Shown one piece after another: positions 1-8,133 of a stretch of 64,000 nt of DNA. This DNA comes from Bacteroidota bacterium. Lineage in GTDB: Bacteria > Bacteroidota > Bacteroidia > Bacteroidales > JACABE01. Every line of letters begins with the position of its first letter. The first letter of the stretch is position 1. The notes under the pieces were generated by a model. That model saw only the letters and a program-made list of their open reading frames with translations. It ran no database searches and was not told the DNA's origin. The position numbers and the translations under genes were made by a program. The stretch covers positions 1 to 64,000 of the forward strand of contig JAPLDQ010000005.1 in the NCBI GenBank assembly GCA_026391675.1, written 5' to 3'.

Positions 1-84
1 TCTGCTGAATCTTTTAATGCTAAAATCAAAGCGTTTAGAGCTTCTTTTAGAGGGGTAAGAAATATCTCTTTTTTCTTGTTCAGA

Positions 85-345
85 TTAGCTAATATTTTTG
101 CCTAAATAAATTAACTCCTCAACTTTTCGTCTTGATCCCAAAATATTTATTATAGCTCCGGGTATCCATCTAAAGGCATAGCTAATATAACGATTTGCTA
201 TAATTAATAGAAATAAAGCAAAAAAGAAGATTAATGAAGCAGCAGAAAGCGGGAAATTGGCTAAATTAAGATATAATGCAATTATTATCCCTATGCAAAA
301 AGGAAGTAAGATTTTAATAAACGGATATTGTTTCCAGTTCAACAC
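85..345 (-). pseudogene. ComEC-like N-terminal fragment, broken
   Basis: The GTG-started reading frame encodes 86 residues with two strongly hydrophobic helices (about residues 8-30 and 32-50). The opening residues, MLNWKQYPF, resemble the N terminus of Bacteroidota ComEC/Rec2 DNA-uptake channel proteins, which normally exceed 600 residues. After about residue 68 the sequence stops looking like a membrane protein (SRRKVEELIYLG) and ends at a TAA. A different frame then reads on towards the window edge with protein-like composition (LTPLKEALNALILALKD). I read this as a truncated or rearranged comEC start, or a join artefact near the sequence edge. The family call rests only on the first 65 residues and is tentative. 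Confidence 0.4.
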
Positions 346-424
346 TTTAGTGAATCCAGTTAATTTAGTAATTGTAGTAGTTTAGAGGACTAAATTACTA
401 TATTTTCTGACAAAGCGTTAAAAA

Positions 425-465
425 AAAAGTGAAATATTTCTATTTTGAAGTAATATTTCACTTTT
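425..465 (-). terminator. Rho-independent terminator of ackA
   Basis: A 14-bp perfect inverted repeat (425-438 with 452-465) has a 13-nt loop. On the minus strand it is followed by a run of eight U. It lies about 25 nt past the ackA stop codon. Confidence 0.85.
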
Positions 466-489
466 ATAAATATGGTATTTAAAATCTTA

Positions 490-1716
490 TTATTTTTCTA
501 CATTTGAAAGTTGATTGCAGCAGACAATGTTATAGGTATCTGTAGCAATTACAAGTTCTTCATTGGTAGTTACCACCATTACTTTTACTTTTGAATTTTC
601 TTTGGTAATAAGTTCATCAACTCCTCTTAAGCCTTTATTCTTTTTAAAATCGAAGTCAATACCTAAAAATCCCAGTTCTTTACAGATGCCTTCGCGGGTA
701 ATATCAGCATTTTCGCCAATTCCTCCGGTAAAAATGATAAGATCCACACCACCCATTCCGGCAGCATAAGCACCAATGTATTTTCTAACACGATAGTCAT
801 ACATTTGAAGTGCAATTTTTGATCTTTCATGTCCTTTTTCAGCTGCTTCTTCAATGTCTCTCATATCGGATGAAACACCTGAAATACCAAACATTCCGCT
901 TTTTTTGTTGAATAAATCATTGGTTTCTTTCATGCTGAGGTCTTCTTTTTCAGCGAGAAACAAAGTAATACCAAGGTCGATGTCACCACAACGTGTACCC
1001 ATCAGCAAGCCTTCAATCGGAGTAAATCCCATGGATGTATCAACAGATTTTCCTTTTTTAATGGCAGCAACACTTGCTCCGTTGCCAAGGTGACAAGTGA
1101 TAATATTTACTTTCTCAAAATTTAAACCTAAGATATTGCAGGCTTTTTGTGCAACAAATTTATGACTGGTGCCGTGAAAACCATAACGACGGATACGGTA
1201 TTTTTCGTAATATTCATAAGGTATTCCATATAAATAGGCATAAGGTTCCATCGATTGATGGAAGGAAGTATCAAAAACAGCAACCTGAGGTATTTTTGGT
1301 AAAATTGCTTCCATGGAAATTATACCCTTTAAGTTTGCCGGGTTATGTAATGGAGCCAGTTCAATACATTTTTCAATATCTGCTTTAACAGATTCAGTAA
1401 TCAGAACACTCGTTTTAAAATTTTCGCCCCCATGTGCAACCCTGTGACCAACTGCATAAATTTCATTTACATCTTTTATAACACCATGAAATGGATCTTT
1501 CAATGTGCTCAAAATTAAATTAATACCATCCTGATGGTTGGGTATGCTCTGGGTAAATTTAAACTTGTCTTTATTTTTTGGCTGATGGGTCAATACCGCA
1601 TTTTCCAGACCGATTCTTTCTAATAAACCTTTTGCCAGCAAGTCTGCATTGTTTGACATATCGAGCAACTGGTACTTAATAGATGAACTTCCGCAATTTA
1701 AAACTAATATTTTCAT
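490..1716 (-). CDS. ackA: Acetate kinase
   Basis: AckA interconverts acetyl phosphate plus ADP with acetate plus ATP in the cytoplasm, the ATP-yielding last step of acetate fermentation. The 408-residue length fits the family. Visible motifs are the N-terminal phosphate loop NCGSSSIKY (residues 7-15), HRVAHGGE with the substrate arginine, VFDTSFH with the catalytic aspartate, the nucleotide-binding CHLGNGAS and GTRCGDIDLG segments, and C-terminal TNEELVIA. The usual partner pta is not adjacent. The gene follows a small secreted HMA-like gene by only 8 nt and probably shares its promoter. A strong terminator follows. The product call is secure. Confidence 0.98.
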   Translation of the reverse strand: MKILVLNCGSSSIKYQLLDMSNNADLLAKGLLERIGLENAVLTHQPKNKDKFKFTQSIPNHQDGINLILSTLKDPFHGVIKDVNEIYAVGHRVAHGGENFKTSVLITESVKADIEKCIELAPLHNPANLKGIISMEAILPKIPQVAVFDTSFHQSMEPYAYLYGIPYEYYEKYRIRRYGFHGTSHKFVAQKACNILGLNFEKVNIITCHLGNGASVAAIKKGKSVDTSMGFTPIEGLLMGTRCGDIDLGITLFLAEKEDLSMKETNDLFNKKSGMFGISGVSSDMRDIEEAAEKGHERSKIALQMYDYRVRKYIGAYAAGMGGVDLIIFTGGIGENADITREGICKELGFLGIDFDFKKNKGLRGVDELITKENSKVKVMVVTTNEELVIATDTYNIVCCNQLSNVEK

Positions 1717-1724
1717 TTTATTTT

Positions 1725-2093
1725 TTATTTTTTTGTTTCTGCTTTTTCCGGATCAGAGCTGCAACTTCTGATTTTCTTTTTTTCAAAAGAGGATAATGTT
1801 GTAACATAACCCATTCTTTCAATAGCCTGATTTATTTTTTCAGGATTTGTATGCTTATCATTGTAATTAACAGTTACAACTTTGCTTATAGTATCTGCAA
1901 CAACTTTTAAAATCCCTTTTTCCCTGTTTAATTCCTGCTCAATTCTTGATTTAGCCTTTTCACCTTTAAAATTTACTTTAATACTGCATGCTTTTGCTTT
2001 GTTATTAGATTTTTGTTGAGCTGAAGCAATAAAAGTTGTCATAATAATCAAAAATGAAATCAGGCTTATTTTTAGAATATATGAGATTTTCAA
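1725..2093 (-). CDS. Secreted HMA-like (heavy-metal-associated fold) protein
   Basis: The protein has 122 residues with an N-terminal signal peptide ending near SAQQ (about residue 26). The rest resembles a ferredoxin-like HMA domain: KVNFKGEKAKSRIEQEL, then GILKVVADTISKVVTVNYN, then INQAIERMGY. This matches the beta-alpha-beta-beta-alpha-beta pattern of copper chaperones. The metal-binding CxxC is absent. Only one cysteine (C36) precedes strand 1 and a second lies in the basic tail (RSCSSDPEK). It may therefore bind metal differently or not at all. It sits 8 nt upstream of ackA with a good -7 box before it, so it probably leads a two-gene transcript. Its role is unknown. Confidence 0.7.
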   Translation of the reverse strand: MKISYILKISLISFLIIMTTFIASAQQKSNNKAKACSIKVNFKGEKAKSRIEQELNREKGILKVVADTISKVVTVNYNDKHTNPEKINQAIERMGYVTTLSSFEKKKIRSCSSDPEKAETKK

Positions 2094-2119
2094 GGCAATA
2101 AAAAATTATTTTAACATTG

Positions 2120-2127
2120 CAAAATTA
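2120..2127 (-). promoter_or_regulatory. Bacteroidota -7 box for the HMA-like gene and ackA
   Basis: The minus strand reads TAATTTTG, an exact TAnnTTTG match, 26 nt before the start codon at 2093. The implied leader is about 20 nt. Confidence 0.55.
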
Positions 2128-2328
2128 GGATTAATTACGATATTTACAAAGGATTGTTGTGATTTTCTTAACAATTCTTTTTAGACCATAAAATTCACAT
2201 ATACTGATAGATATAAAAATAATTTAAATTTAAATCAAGATTTTTTTTAATAGCTTAAACTTTTTTAAAATAAGCTTGTTTATAAGTCACAATAAAAAAT
2301 TATTCAATTTTAAAAAATTAAAAAAAAT

Positions 2329-2958
2329 ATGGTATTAGTAGGTAAAAAAGCGCCTGTTTTTAAAGCTGACGCAGTTATTAACGGAGGTGAATTCGTAGAA
2401 AACTTTTCACTGGAACAGTTTATTGGTAAAAAACATGTGGTATTTTTCTTTTATCCACTTGATTTTACATTTGTTTGTCCAACTGAAATTATTGCTTTTC
2501 AGGAAAAATTAGCAGAATTTGAAAAACGTAATGTTGCCGTTGTTGGTTGTTCAATCGACTCTAAATTCTCTCATTGGGCCTGGTTAAATACTGAATTGAA
2601 AGATGGTGGTATTAAAGGTGTTAAATTTCCTTTGGTTTCTGATTTATCAAAAACCATTTCACAAAATTATGACGTATTAGCAGGTGATTTTGATTACAAC
2701 GAAGAAGGAGAAAGTGTATTTATCGGTGCACCTGTTGCTTACAGAGGTTTATTTTTAATTGATAAAAATGGTGTTGTTCAGCATCAGTTGGTAAACAATT
2801 TACCTTTAGGCAGAAGTATTGACGAAGCCATCCGTATGGTTGATGCTTTACAGTATTTTGAAGAAAATGGTGAAGTTTGTCCTGCAAACTGGCACAAAGG
2901 TGAAAAAGCCATGAAAGCTACTCACGAAGGTGTTTCTGAATACCTTGCTAAAAAATAA
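2329..2958 (+). CDS. 2-Cys peroxiredoxin (AhpC/Prx1 type)
   Basis: This is a thiol peroxidase that reduces hydrogen peroxide and alkyl hydroperoxides in the cytoplasm. The 209-residue thioredoxin fold carries the peroxidatic cysteine C50 in FTFVCPTEI and the resolving cysteine C184 in GEVCPANW, so it is a typical 2-Cys enzyme. The 235-nt A/T-rich gap upstream shows no exact TAnnTTTG box, and no ahpF lies beside it. Electrons could come from a thioredoxin such as the one at 8134, but that protein appears exported, so this is only a possibility. A terminator hairpin follows about 155 nt downstream. The family call is secure; the exact subfamily is less so. Confidence 0.95.
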   Translation: MVLVGKKAPVFKADAVINGGEFVENFSLEQFIGKKHVVFFFYPLDFTFVCPTEIIAFQEKLAEFEKRNVAVVGCSIDSKFSHWAWLNTELKDGGIKGVKFPLVSDLSKTISQNYDVLAGDFDYNEEGESVFIGAPVAYRGLFLIDKNGVVQHQLVNNLPLGRSIDEAIRMVDALQYFEENGEVCPANWHKGEKAMKATHEGVSEYLAKK

Positions 2959-3036
2959 TAAATTTCATTTATTTATATTTTTTAATGTACAGATTAAGTT
3001 AAAATAACTGTTCTCAAGTTAATGAATATAATAAAG

Positions 3037-3117
3037 CTTCGCCAATGGAATGTCCATGATAGGATTGTTTTTTTTGGTGAACTAATGAACATGGACATTT
3101 CATAATTTGGTTTTACC
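3037..3117 (+). repeat. Palindromic dispersed element, copy 1
   Basis: A perfect 10-bp inverted repeat, AATGTCCATG (3049-3058) and CATGGACATT (3090-3099), encloses 31 nt. It is flanked by CTTCGCCA on the left and TTTTACC on the right. The same arms, the same 31-nt loop length and the same left flank recur in reverse orientation at 49755-49835. Confidence 0.7.
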
Positions 3118-3152
3118 TGTAATCGATGTATTTCGGTTACAGGTTTTTTTTT
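3115..3152 (+). terminator. Hairpin with U-tract downstream of peroxiredoxin
   Basis: The arms ACCTGTAA (3115-3122) and TTACAGGT (3137-3144) are followed by eight T. This fits a factor-independent terminator on the plus strand, although it lies 155 nt past the stop codon and directly abuts the palindromic element. Confidence 0.7.
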
Positions 3153-3204
3153 ATACACAGTTTGATAATAGAACGTGGTTTCATTACGCTCCAATGACTT
3201 TCGG

Positions 3205-3409
3205 GCGCTGAGCATAGTCGAAGCGCAGTTGTATTTTCTAATTAAATATATGACCTTCGTAGCATGTGGTTTCGACTTCGCTCAACCACCCGGTAGGACG
3301 TTAGTCGGGTGCTGATCGTAGTCGAAGCGCTGTTGATTGTTTTTTCTGATCATTCAGATATTGTGGTTTCGACTTACTTCGACAGGTTCAGTAACCGCCA
3401 CTCAACCAC
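3205..3409. repeat. Cluster of REP-like palindromic repeats
   Basis: The peroxiredoxin-mutS2 gap (2959-3505) has no gene. It holds two copies of a unit near GCTGAGCATAGTCGAAGCGC (3205-3226, and a variant at 3309-3330). It also holds two copies of a self-complementary unit that starts GTGGTTTCGACTT and ends CTCAACCAC (3266-3289, and an expanded 3363-3409). The units alternate and are more GC-rich than their surroundings. They resemble extragenic palindromic repeats found in many Bacteroidota genomes. Confidence 0.7.
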
Positions 3410-3441
3410 TAAAACACAAACTTACATGCAATTCAAACACA

Positions 3442-3481
3442 CATCATCGCATCAACACATTAACAAATCATCAAATTAATT
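3442..3481. repeat. Degenerate 8-bp tandem repeat before mutS2
   Basis: Five octamers in phase read CATCATCG, CATCAACA, CATTAACA, AATCATCA, AATTAATT. They end one base before the mutS2 -7 box. A related array lies before the helicase gene at 23772-23811. Confidence 0.6.
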
Positions 3482-3489
3482 TATCTTTG
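3482..3489 (+). promoter_or_regulatory. Bacteroidota -7 box for mutS2
   Basis: TATCTTTG is an exact TAnnTTTG match 16 nt before the TTG start at 3506. The transcript leader would be only about 10 nt, which supports the TTG start over any upstream codon. Confidence 0.65.
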
Positions 3490-3505
3490 CAAAAAAATTA
3501 TAACA

Positions 3506-5926
3506 TTGATTTATCCTGCCAATATAGAACAAAAATTAGGTTTCGATACCATTCGTCAGTTTATTGCCAATGAATGCATCAGTGGTCTGGGTAAAAACCT
3601 TGTTGCCGGAATTTCATTCAAGCAAAACTATAGTGAAATCAATACGCTTTTAAATCAAACAGATGAATTCCTTCAAATTTTATTGTTTGATAATTTCTTT
3701 CCATCTCAGGATTATTACGATTTAACACCTGAGATTGACAGAATCCGTTTACAGGGTACATTTATTGAAATACAATCACTTGTCGAATTAAGACTTTCAC
3801 TGGCAACAATTTTTGATTGCATTAAGTTCTTACAGCCTGTTGACGAAGAAACTAAATATCCTGAACTTTTCAATCTGGCTGCAAAAGTAAATTTGAATGA
3901 AGTCATACTGGATGCAATTGACAGAATACTTGATGAAAAAGGATTTATAAAGGACGATGCATCAGCTGATTTACGAAAAATCAGAAAAGAATTACGTTTA
4001 AAAACTGCAAATGCAGAGAAAAAGCTTATACAAACCCTGAGTATTGCCAAGAAAGAAGGCTGGACCGGGGAAGATGTTACCGTAACCATCAGGAACGGCA
4101 GGGCTGTTATTCCCGTTACAGCCACCAACAAAAGAAAGATAAAAGGTTTTGTGCATGATGCATCAGCTACCGGGCAAACCTATTATATAGAACCGGAAGA
4201 AGTTTTTGAGTTAAACAATGATATCCGGGAATTAGAGCATGACGAACGCCTTGAAATTGTTAAGATTCTTACTGAATTTACCGATTTCCTCCGTCCTTAC
4301 AGTCAGGAACTGAAAAATGCCTATTATTTTCTTGCTCAGATGGATTTTATAAGGGCAAAAGGAAAATTTGCCATTAAAATTGAAGGCATTAAGCCTTTGT
4401 TTAATAGAAATGCCCAGCTGGACTGGTATCTTGCCAAACATCCTTTGTTGTTTTTATCGCATCAGGCGCAGAAGAAGACAATAGAACCGCTGAATATCAA
4501 ACTGGATAATAAAAAGAGGATACTGATTATTTCAGGACCCAATGCAGGTGGAAAATCAGTTTGTTTAAAAACAGTTGGTTTATTACAATATATGTTGCAG
4601 TGTGGTTTATTGGTTCCCATGAAACAAACTTCCGAAACAGGAATATTCGAAAAATTGTTTATTGATATCGGCGACGAGCAATCCATTGAAAATGATTTAA
4701 GTACCTATAGTTCTCATCTGCTGAACATGAAAACCCTGGCTGCAAATGCCAGTCAGAAAACTTTGTTCCTGATTGATGAGTTTGGAACAGGTACCGAACC
4801 ACAACTTGGGGGAGCAATAGCTGAAGCCATACTGGAAGAACTCAATAATAAGAAAGCATTTGGTGTGGTTACAACACATTATTCCAATCTGAAACTGATG
4901 GCCGATACCAACGAAGGTATTGTAAACGGAGCGATGTTGTATGATACCACCAATATGCATCCTCTCTATAAACTGAAAATCGGTAAACCGGGCAGTTCCT
5001 TTGCTTTTGAAATAGCACAGAATATAGGATTACAACCAGAAATACTGGAAAAAGCCAGAACCAAATCCGGTAAGTCACATCTCGATTTTGAACAGCAACT
5101 GCAGCAACTTGAGGTTGACAAGGATGAAATTAAACGGAAACAGCAGGAACTTAAGGTTGCTGATGATTTCCTGTCGGAAATGATAGATAAATATACCAAT
5201 TTAAATACTAAATTAGAAAACAGCAAATCCATAATCATCAGGCAGGCAAAGGAAGATGCAAAGGAATTGATAAATCAATCCAACCGTATTATTGAGAATG
5301 CGGTAAGAATGATAAAAGAGAGTAATGCTGAAAAAGAAGTAACTCAGGAAGCAAGGGAAAATATACAGCATTTCAAGGAAAAATTGGAGAATCCAAATCA
5401 AATCATAAAAAAGGCAAAGCAGAAAACACTGCAAACTGAACCAAAAGAGCGTTTGCCAATATTTATCGGCGATTATGTGAGAATTATCGGACAACAAACC
5501 CTGGGTGAAGTTGAATCGATAAAAAATGATAAGGCTGTATTACTGGCAAATTCTATACGTGTTACCTTGCCGCTGAATCAACTGGAAAAAGTTTCAAAAT
5601 CTGAGGCTAAACAGAAAATGAAATCTCCCAAGACGAGCACTTACGGCAATATTATGAGTAATATTAACGAAAAGGCAAGCAAGTTCAATCCTTCTATTGA
5701 TGTAAGAGGTAAACGTGCCGATGAAGCTTTGGTTTTGGTAAAGCAGTGGGTTGATGAGGCTATTTTACTCAGTGTTTACGAATTATCCATACTGCATGGA
5801 AAGGGCAACGGTATTTTAAGGCATGTTATACGCGAATATCTCAGCGGTATCCCCGAAGTTAAAAGCTATAAGGATGAGCATATTGAAAGGGGTGGCGACG
5901 GAAAAACGCTGGTGAGTTTGAAGTAG
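3506..5926 (+). CDS. mutS2: MutS2 family ATPase/endonuclease
   Basis: MutS2 binds branched DNA and suppresses recombination; in other bacteria it also acts on stalled or collided ribosomes. The 806-residue protein has the MutS core and clamp (about 1-320), then the ABC-type ATPase with Walker A GPNAGGKS at 344-351 and Walker B FLIDEFGTGTEP. A long charged coiled coil (about 520-640) follows, and the C-terminal Smr nuclease domain starts near D732 (DVRGKRADEA) with LHGKGNG at 763. The N-terminal mismatch-recognition domain of MutS is absent, as expected. Translation starts at TTG directly after a strong -7 box. It is a single gene with a GC-rich hairpin downstream. Confidence 0.97.
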   Translation: MIYPANIEQKLGFDTIRQFIANECISGLGKNLVAGISFKQNYSEINTLLNQTDEFLQILLFDNFFPSQDYYDLTPEIDRIRLQGTFIEIQSLVELRLSLATIFDCIKFLQPVDEETKYPELFNLAAKVNLNEVILDAIDRILDEKGFIKDDASADLRKIRKELRLKTANAEKKLIQTLSIAKKEGWTGEDVTVTIRNGRAVIPVTATNKRKIKGFVHDASATGQTYYIEPEEVFELNNDIRELEHDERLEIVKILTEFTDFLRPYSQELKNAYYFLAQMDFIRAKGKFAIKIEGIKPLFNRNAQLDWYLAKHPLLFLSHQAQKKTIEPLNIKLDNKKRILIISGPNAGGKSVCLKTVGLLQYMLQCGLLVPMKQTSETGIFEKLFIDIGDEQSIENDLSTYSSHLLNMKTLAANASQKTLFLIDEFGTGTEPQLGGAIAEAILEELNNKKAFGVVTTHYSNLKLMADTNEGIVNGAMLYDTTNMHPLYKLKIGKPGSSFAFEIAQNIGLQPEILEKARTKSGKSHLDFEQQLQQLEVDKDEIKRKQQELKVADDFLSEMIDKYTNLNTKLENSKSIIIRQAKEDAKELINQSNRIIENAVRMIKESNAEKEVTQEARENIQHFKEKLENPNQIIKKAKQKTLQTEPKERLPIFIGDYVRIIGQQTLGEVESIKNDKAVLLANSIRVTLPLNQLEKVSKSEAKQKMKSPKTSTYGNIMSNINEKASKFNPSIDVRGKRADEALVLVKQWVDEAILLSVYELSILHGKGNGILRHVIREYLSGIPEVKSYKDEHIERGGDGKTLVSLK

Positions 5927-5934
5927 TTATAAAT

Positions 5935-5968
5935 AAGTGAAGGGGTGACTTCAAGTCACCCCGTCACT
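5935..5968. other. Strong hairpin after mutS2
   Basis: The arms GGGGTGACTT (5942-5951) and AAGTCACCCC (5953-5962) form a near-continuous palindrome, and an outer AGTGA/TCACT pair extends the stem. No U-tract follows. It could be a 3'-end processing or stability hairpin rather than a classical terminator. Confidence 0.6.
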
Positions 5969-6003
5969 ATACATAAAAGCTTGATAATTTGAAGTAAAAA
6001 ATG

Positions 6004-6011
6004 TATTTTTG
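6004..6011 (+). promoter_or_regulatory. Bacteroidota -7 box that decides the aguB start
   Basis: TATTTTTG is an exact TAnnTTTG match. It lies three bases inside the longest possible reading frame (ATG at 6001). Transcription would begin near 6018, which leaves the in-frame GTG at 6031 as the first usable start. Confidence 0.65.
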
Positions 6012-6030
6012 CACTTTAAAATTATTTTTC

Positions 6031-6906
6031 GTGGAAAATAAAAAAGTAAAAGTCGGTATTATTCAGATGGCTTGTGTAAAAGACAAGCAGGTCAACCTGG
6101 ATAAAGCAAAAGAAAAAATCCGCAATACTGCAAATAATGGAGCACAAATAATTTGTTTACAGGAATTGTTTGCATCCCTCTATTTTTGTGATGTGGAGGA
6201 TTACGATAATTTCAAACTGGCTGAAACCATACCCGGTCAAACTACAGACATTTTTTCTGCCCTGGCAAAAGAATTGAATGTGGTTATTATTGCTTCTTTA
6301 TTCGAGAAGCGTGCTGAAGGCTTATACCATAATACCGTTGCCGTTTTGGATGCAGATGGAAGATATCTTGGCAAATACCGAAAGAATCATATACCTGATG
6401 ACCCTGCCTATTACGAAAAATTTTATTTTACACCCGGCGATTTAGGTTATAGAGTTTTTAAAACCAAATATGCAACTATCGGTACTTTAATTTGCTGGGA
6501 TCAATGGTATCCTGAAGCAGCAAGAATTACTGCGTTAATGGGTGCAGAAATTTTATTTTACCCGACAGCTATTGGTTGGGCAGTATCTCAAACCGAAGAG
6601 GTAAACAATGAACAATATTATGCATGGCAAACGATACAACGCAGTCATGCCATTGCCAACGGCGTTCATGTAGTTAGTGTAAACCGCACTGGTCGTGAAG
6701 CAGATATGAATTTCTGGGGTGGATCCTTCATCAGCAATCCTTTTGGCAGCTTATTGTATGAAGCAAGTCATGATAAGGAAGAGATTCACGTTCAGGAACT
6801 TGACCTTAGTAAAAGCAATGAGTACCGTATTCACTGGCCATTTTTAAGAGACAGGAGAATTGATACGTATTTACCGATAACTGAAAGATTTATTGATGAA
6901 GATTAA
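6031..6906 (+). CDS. aguB: N-carbamoylputrescine amidohydrolase
   Basis: AguB hydrolyses N-carbamoylputrescine to putrescine, ammonia and CO2 in the cytoplasm. From the GTG at 6031 the protein has 291 residues and is one nitrilase-fold domain. The catalytic triad is visible: E45 (CLQELFA), K118 (YRKNHIPDD) and C155 (LICWDQWYPE). An upstream in-frame ATG at 6001 would add MYFCTLKLFF, but a -7 promoter box overlaps that segment, so I prefer the GTG. Agmatine deiminase follows 108 nt downstream and makes the substrate, which fixes the specificity within this broad family. The gap between the two genes contains short tandem repeats. Confidence 0.95.
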   Translation: MENKKVKVGIIQMACVKDKQVNLDKAKEKIRNTANNGAQIICLQELFASLYFCDVEDYDNFKLAETIPGQTTDIFSALAKELNVVIIASLFEKRAEGLYHNTVAVLDADGRYLGKYRKNHIPDDPAYYEKFYFTPGDLGYRVFKTKYATIGTLICWDQWYPEAARITALMGAEILFYPTAIGWAVSQTEEVNNEQYYAWQTIQRSHAIANGVHVVSVNRTGREADMNFWGGSFISNPFGSLLYEASHDKEEIHVQELDLSKSNEYRIHWPFLRDRRIDTYLPITERFIDED

Positions 6907-6912
6907 ATTTAA

Positions 6913-7004
6913 AATTACGAATTACGAATTACGAAAAAAGTGGCAAGTGATATGCGAAAAGCAAGCAATTCATAACTCATAATTCATAATTCATAACTTA
7001 TAAC
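6913..7004. repeat. Two 7-bp tandem repeat arrays between aguB and aguA
   Basis: AATTACG is repeated three times exactly at 6913-6933. Five in-phase heptamers at 6970-7004 read TCATAAC, TCATAAT, TCATAAT, TCATAAC, TTATAAC. The second array ends 10 nt before the aguA start. A similar TCATAAY array occurs at 30907-30934. Confidence 0.7.
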
Positions 7005-7014
7005 ATAATAACCC

Positions 7015-8067
7015 TTGAACTTAAGAAACACCAACTCCCCCCTGAAAAACGGCTACCGTTTCCCTGCAGAATGGGAGAAACATGCAGCTACCTGGTTGAG
7101 TTATCCTCATAACGAAAACTCATGGCCGGGCAGGATACAGAATATCTTCCCTGCCTATCATCAGTTTATCAAGGAATTAAGCAGGGGAGAGGTCGTAAAT
7201 ATCAATGTTAACGATACATTGATGCTGGATCATGTTAAAGAACAGCTTACAGCATTGGGTACTGATATGAATAATATCCGTTTTTATATTCACCCAACCA
7301 ATGATGCCTGGTGCCGCGATCATGGTCCTGCATTTTTAATCAACCCGGATGCAAAGAATAAGCTGCTGGTTGTCAATTGGGAATATAATGCCTGGGGTAA
7401 TAAATATCCTTATGAACTGGATAATAAAATCCCACAGTTGATTGCTGAAAAATTACAACTTCCGGTGATTAGTCCGGATATTGTTATGGAAGGTGGATCT
7501 GTGGATTTCAATGGTAAAGGAAGTTTAATAACGACCAAAGCCTGTTTGTTAAACCCTAACCGCAATCCTAAGCTGAATCAAACCCAAATTGAAACTTATT
7601 TGTATGACTATTACGGTGTTCATCAGATAATCTGGCTCAATGAGGGTGTGGACGGGGATGATACCAATGGCCATGTGGATGATATTTGTCGCTTTGTAAA
7701 TGAAGATACCGTTGTTACTGTTGTAGAAAAAGATAAAAAGGACTTCAATTATAAACCTTTACAGGAAAATCTGAAAGAATTGCAGAAAGTAAGATTAATT
7801 AACGGCAAACAGCTCAATATAATTGAATTACCTATGCCTGAAGCTTTATATATTGAAGACCAGCGTGTTCCCTGTTCCTATGCGAATTTTTATATTGCAA
7901 ATGCTGCAGTAATAGTTCCTGTTTTTGGCTGTAAAACTGATGAAATTGCTTTGGATATATTAGCTGAATGTTTCACTGACAGAATGGTTATAGGCATTGA
8001 TTCGTCTGAGATAATCTGGGGTTTGGGCAGTTTCCATTGTTTAAGCCAGCAGCAACCTATGGTATAG
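7015..8067 (+). CDS. aguA: Agmatine deiminase
   Basis: AguA converts agmatine to N-carbamoylputrescine plus ammonia, the step before AguB. The 350 residues form one peptidylarginine-deiminase-type domain. Recognisable signatures are AWCRDHGP, GGSVDFNGKGSLITT, the NEGVDGDDTNGHVDD block that carries acidic and histidine active-site residues, and the nucleophile C342 in GSFHCLSQQQP near the C terminus. The start is TTG at 7015; no nearby ATG gives a better N terminus. With aguB it forms a complete two-step putrescine route from agmatine. No arginine decarboxylase gene is present in the window. Confidence 0.96.
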   Translation: MNLRNTNSPLKNGYRFPAEWEKHAATWLSYPHNENSWPGRIQNIFPAYHQFIKELSRGEVVNINVNDTLMLDHVKEQLTALGTDMNNIRFYIHPTNDAWCRDHGPAFLINPDAKNKLLVVNWEYNAWGNKYPYELDNKIPQLIAEKLQLPVISPDIVMEGGSVDFNGKGSLITTKACLLNPNRNPKLNQTQIETYLYDYYGVHQIIWLNEGVDGDDTNGHVDDICRFVNEDTVVTVVEKDKKDFNYKPLQENLKELQKVRLINGKQLNIIELPMPEALYIEDQRVPCSYANFYIANAAVIVPVFGCKTDEIALDILAECFTDRMVIGIDSSEIIWGLGSFHCLSQQQPMV

Positions 8068-8133
8068 TAAAACATTTTGGTATATAATTTGTTAATAAAA
8101 GAAAATTAAAAATCAATTAAATAAAACAATAAA

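Noticed and set aside
563-1388. Several open frames on the plus strand across ackA
   Set aside because: They are antisense shadows of the well-supported acetate kinase gene, with no recognisable protein features and no start context.
2994-3215. 73-codon minus-strand frame in the gap after peroxiredoxin
   Set aside because: It runs through the palindromic element and the terminator hairpin, and its translation has no protein-like pattern.
3205-3409. Possible CRISPR array in the repeat cluster
   Set aside because: Units are of two alternating palindromic types, are not separated by constant-length unique spacers, and no cas genes are nearby.
3337-3573. 78-codon plus-strand frame that overlaps the mutS2 start
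   Set aside because: It consists mainly of translated tandem repeat DNA (His/Thr/Asn-rich) and enters mutS2 in the wrong frame.
3715-5497. Long antisense frames across mutS2, including one of 138 codons
   Set aside because: The sense frame encodes a full MutS2 with all motifs. The antisense translations are Ser/Phe-rich and low in complexity, typical of complement frames.
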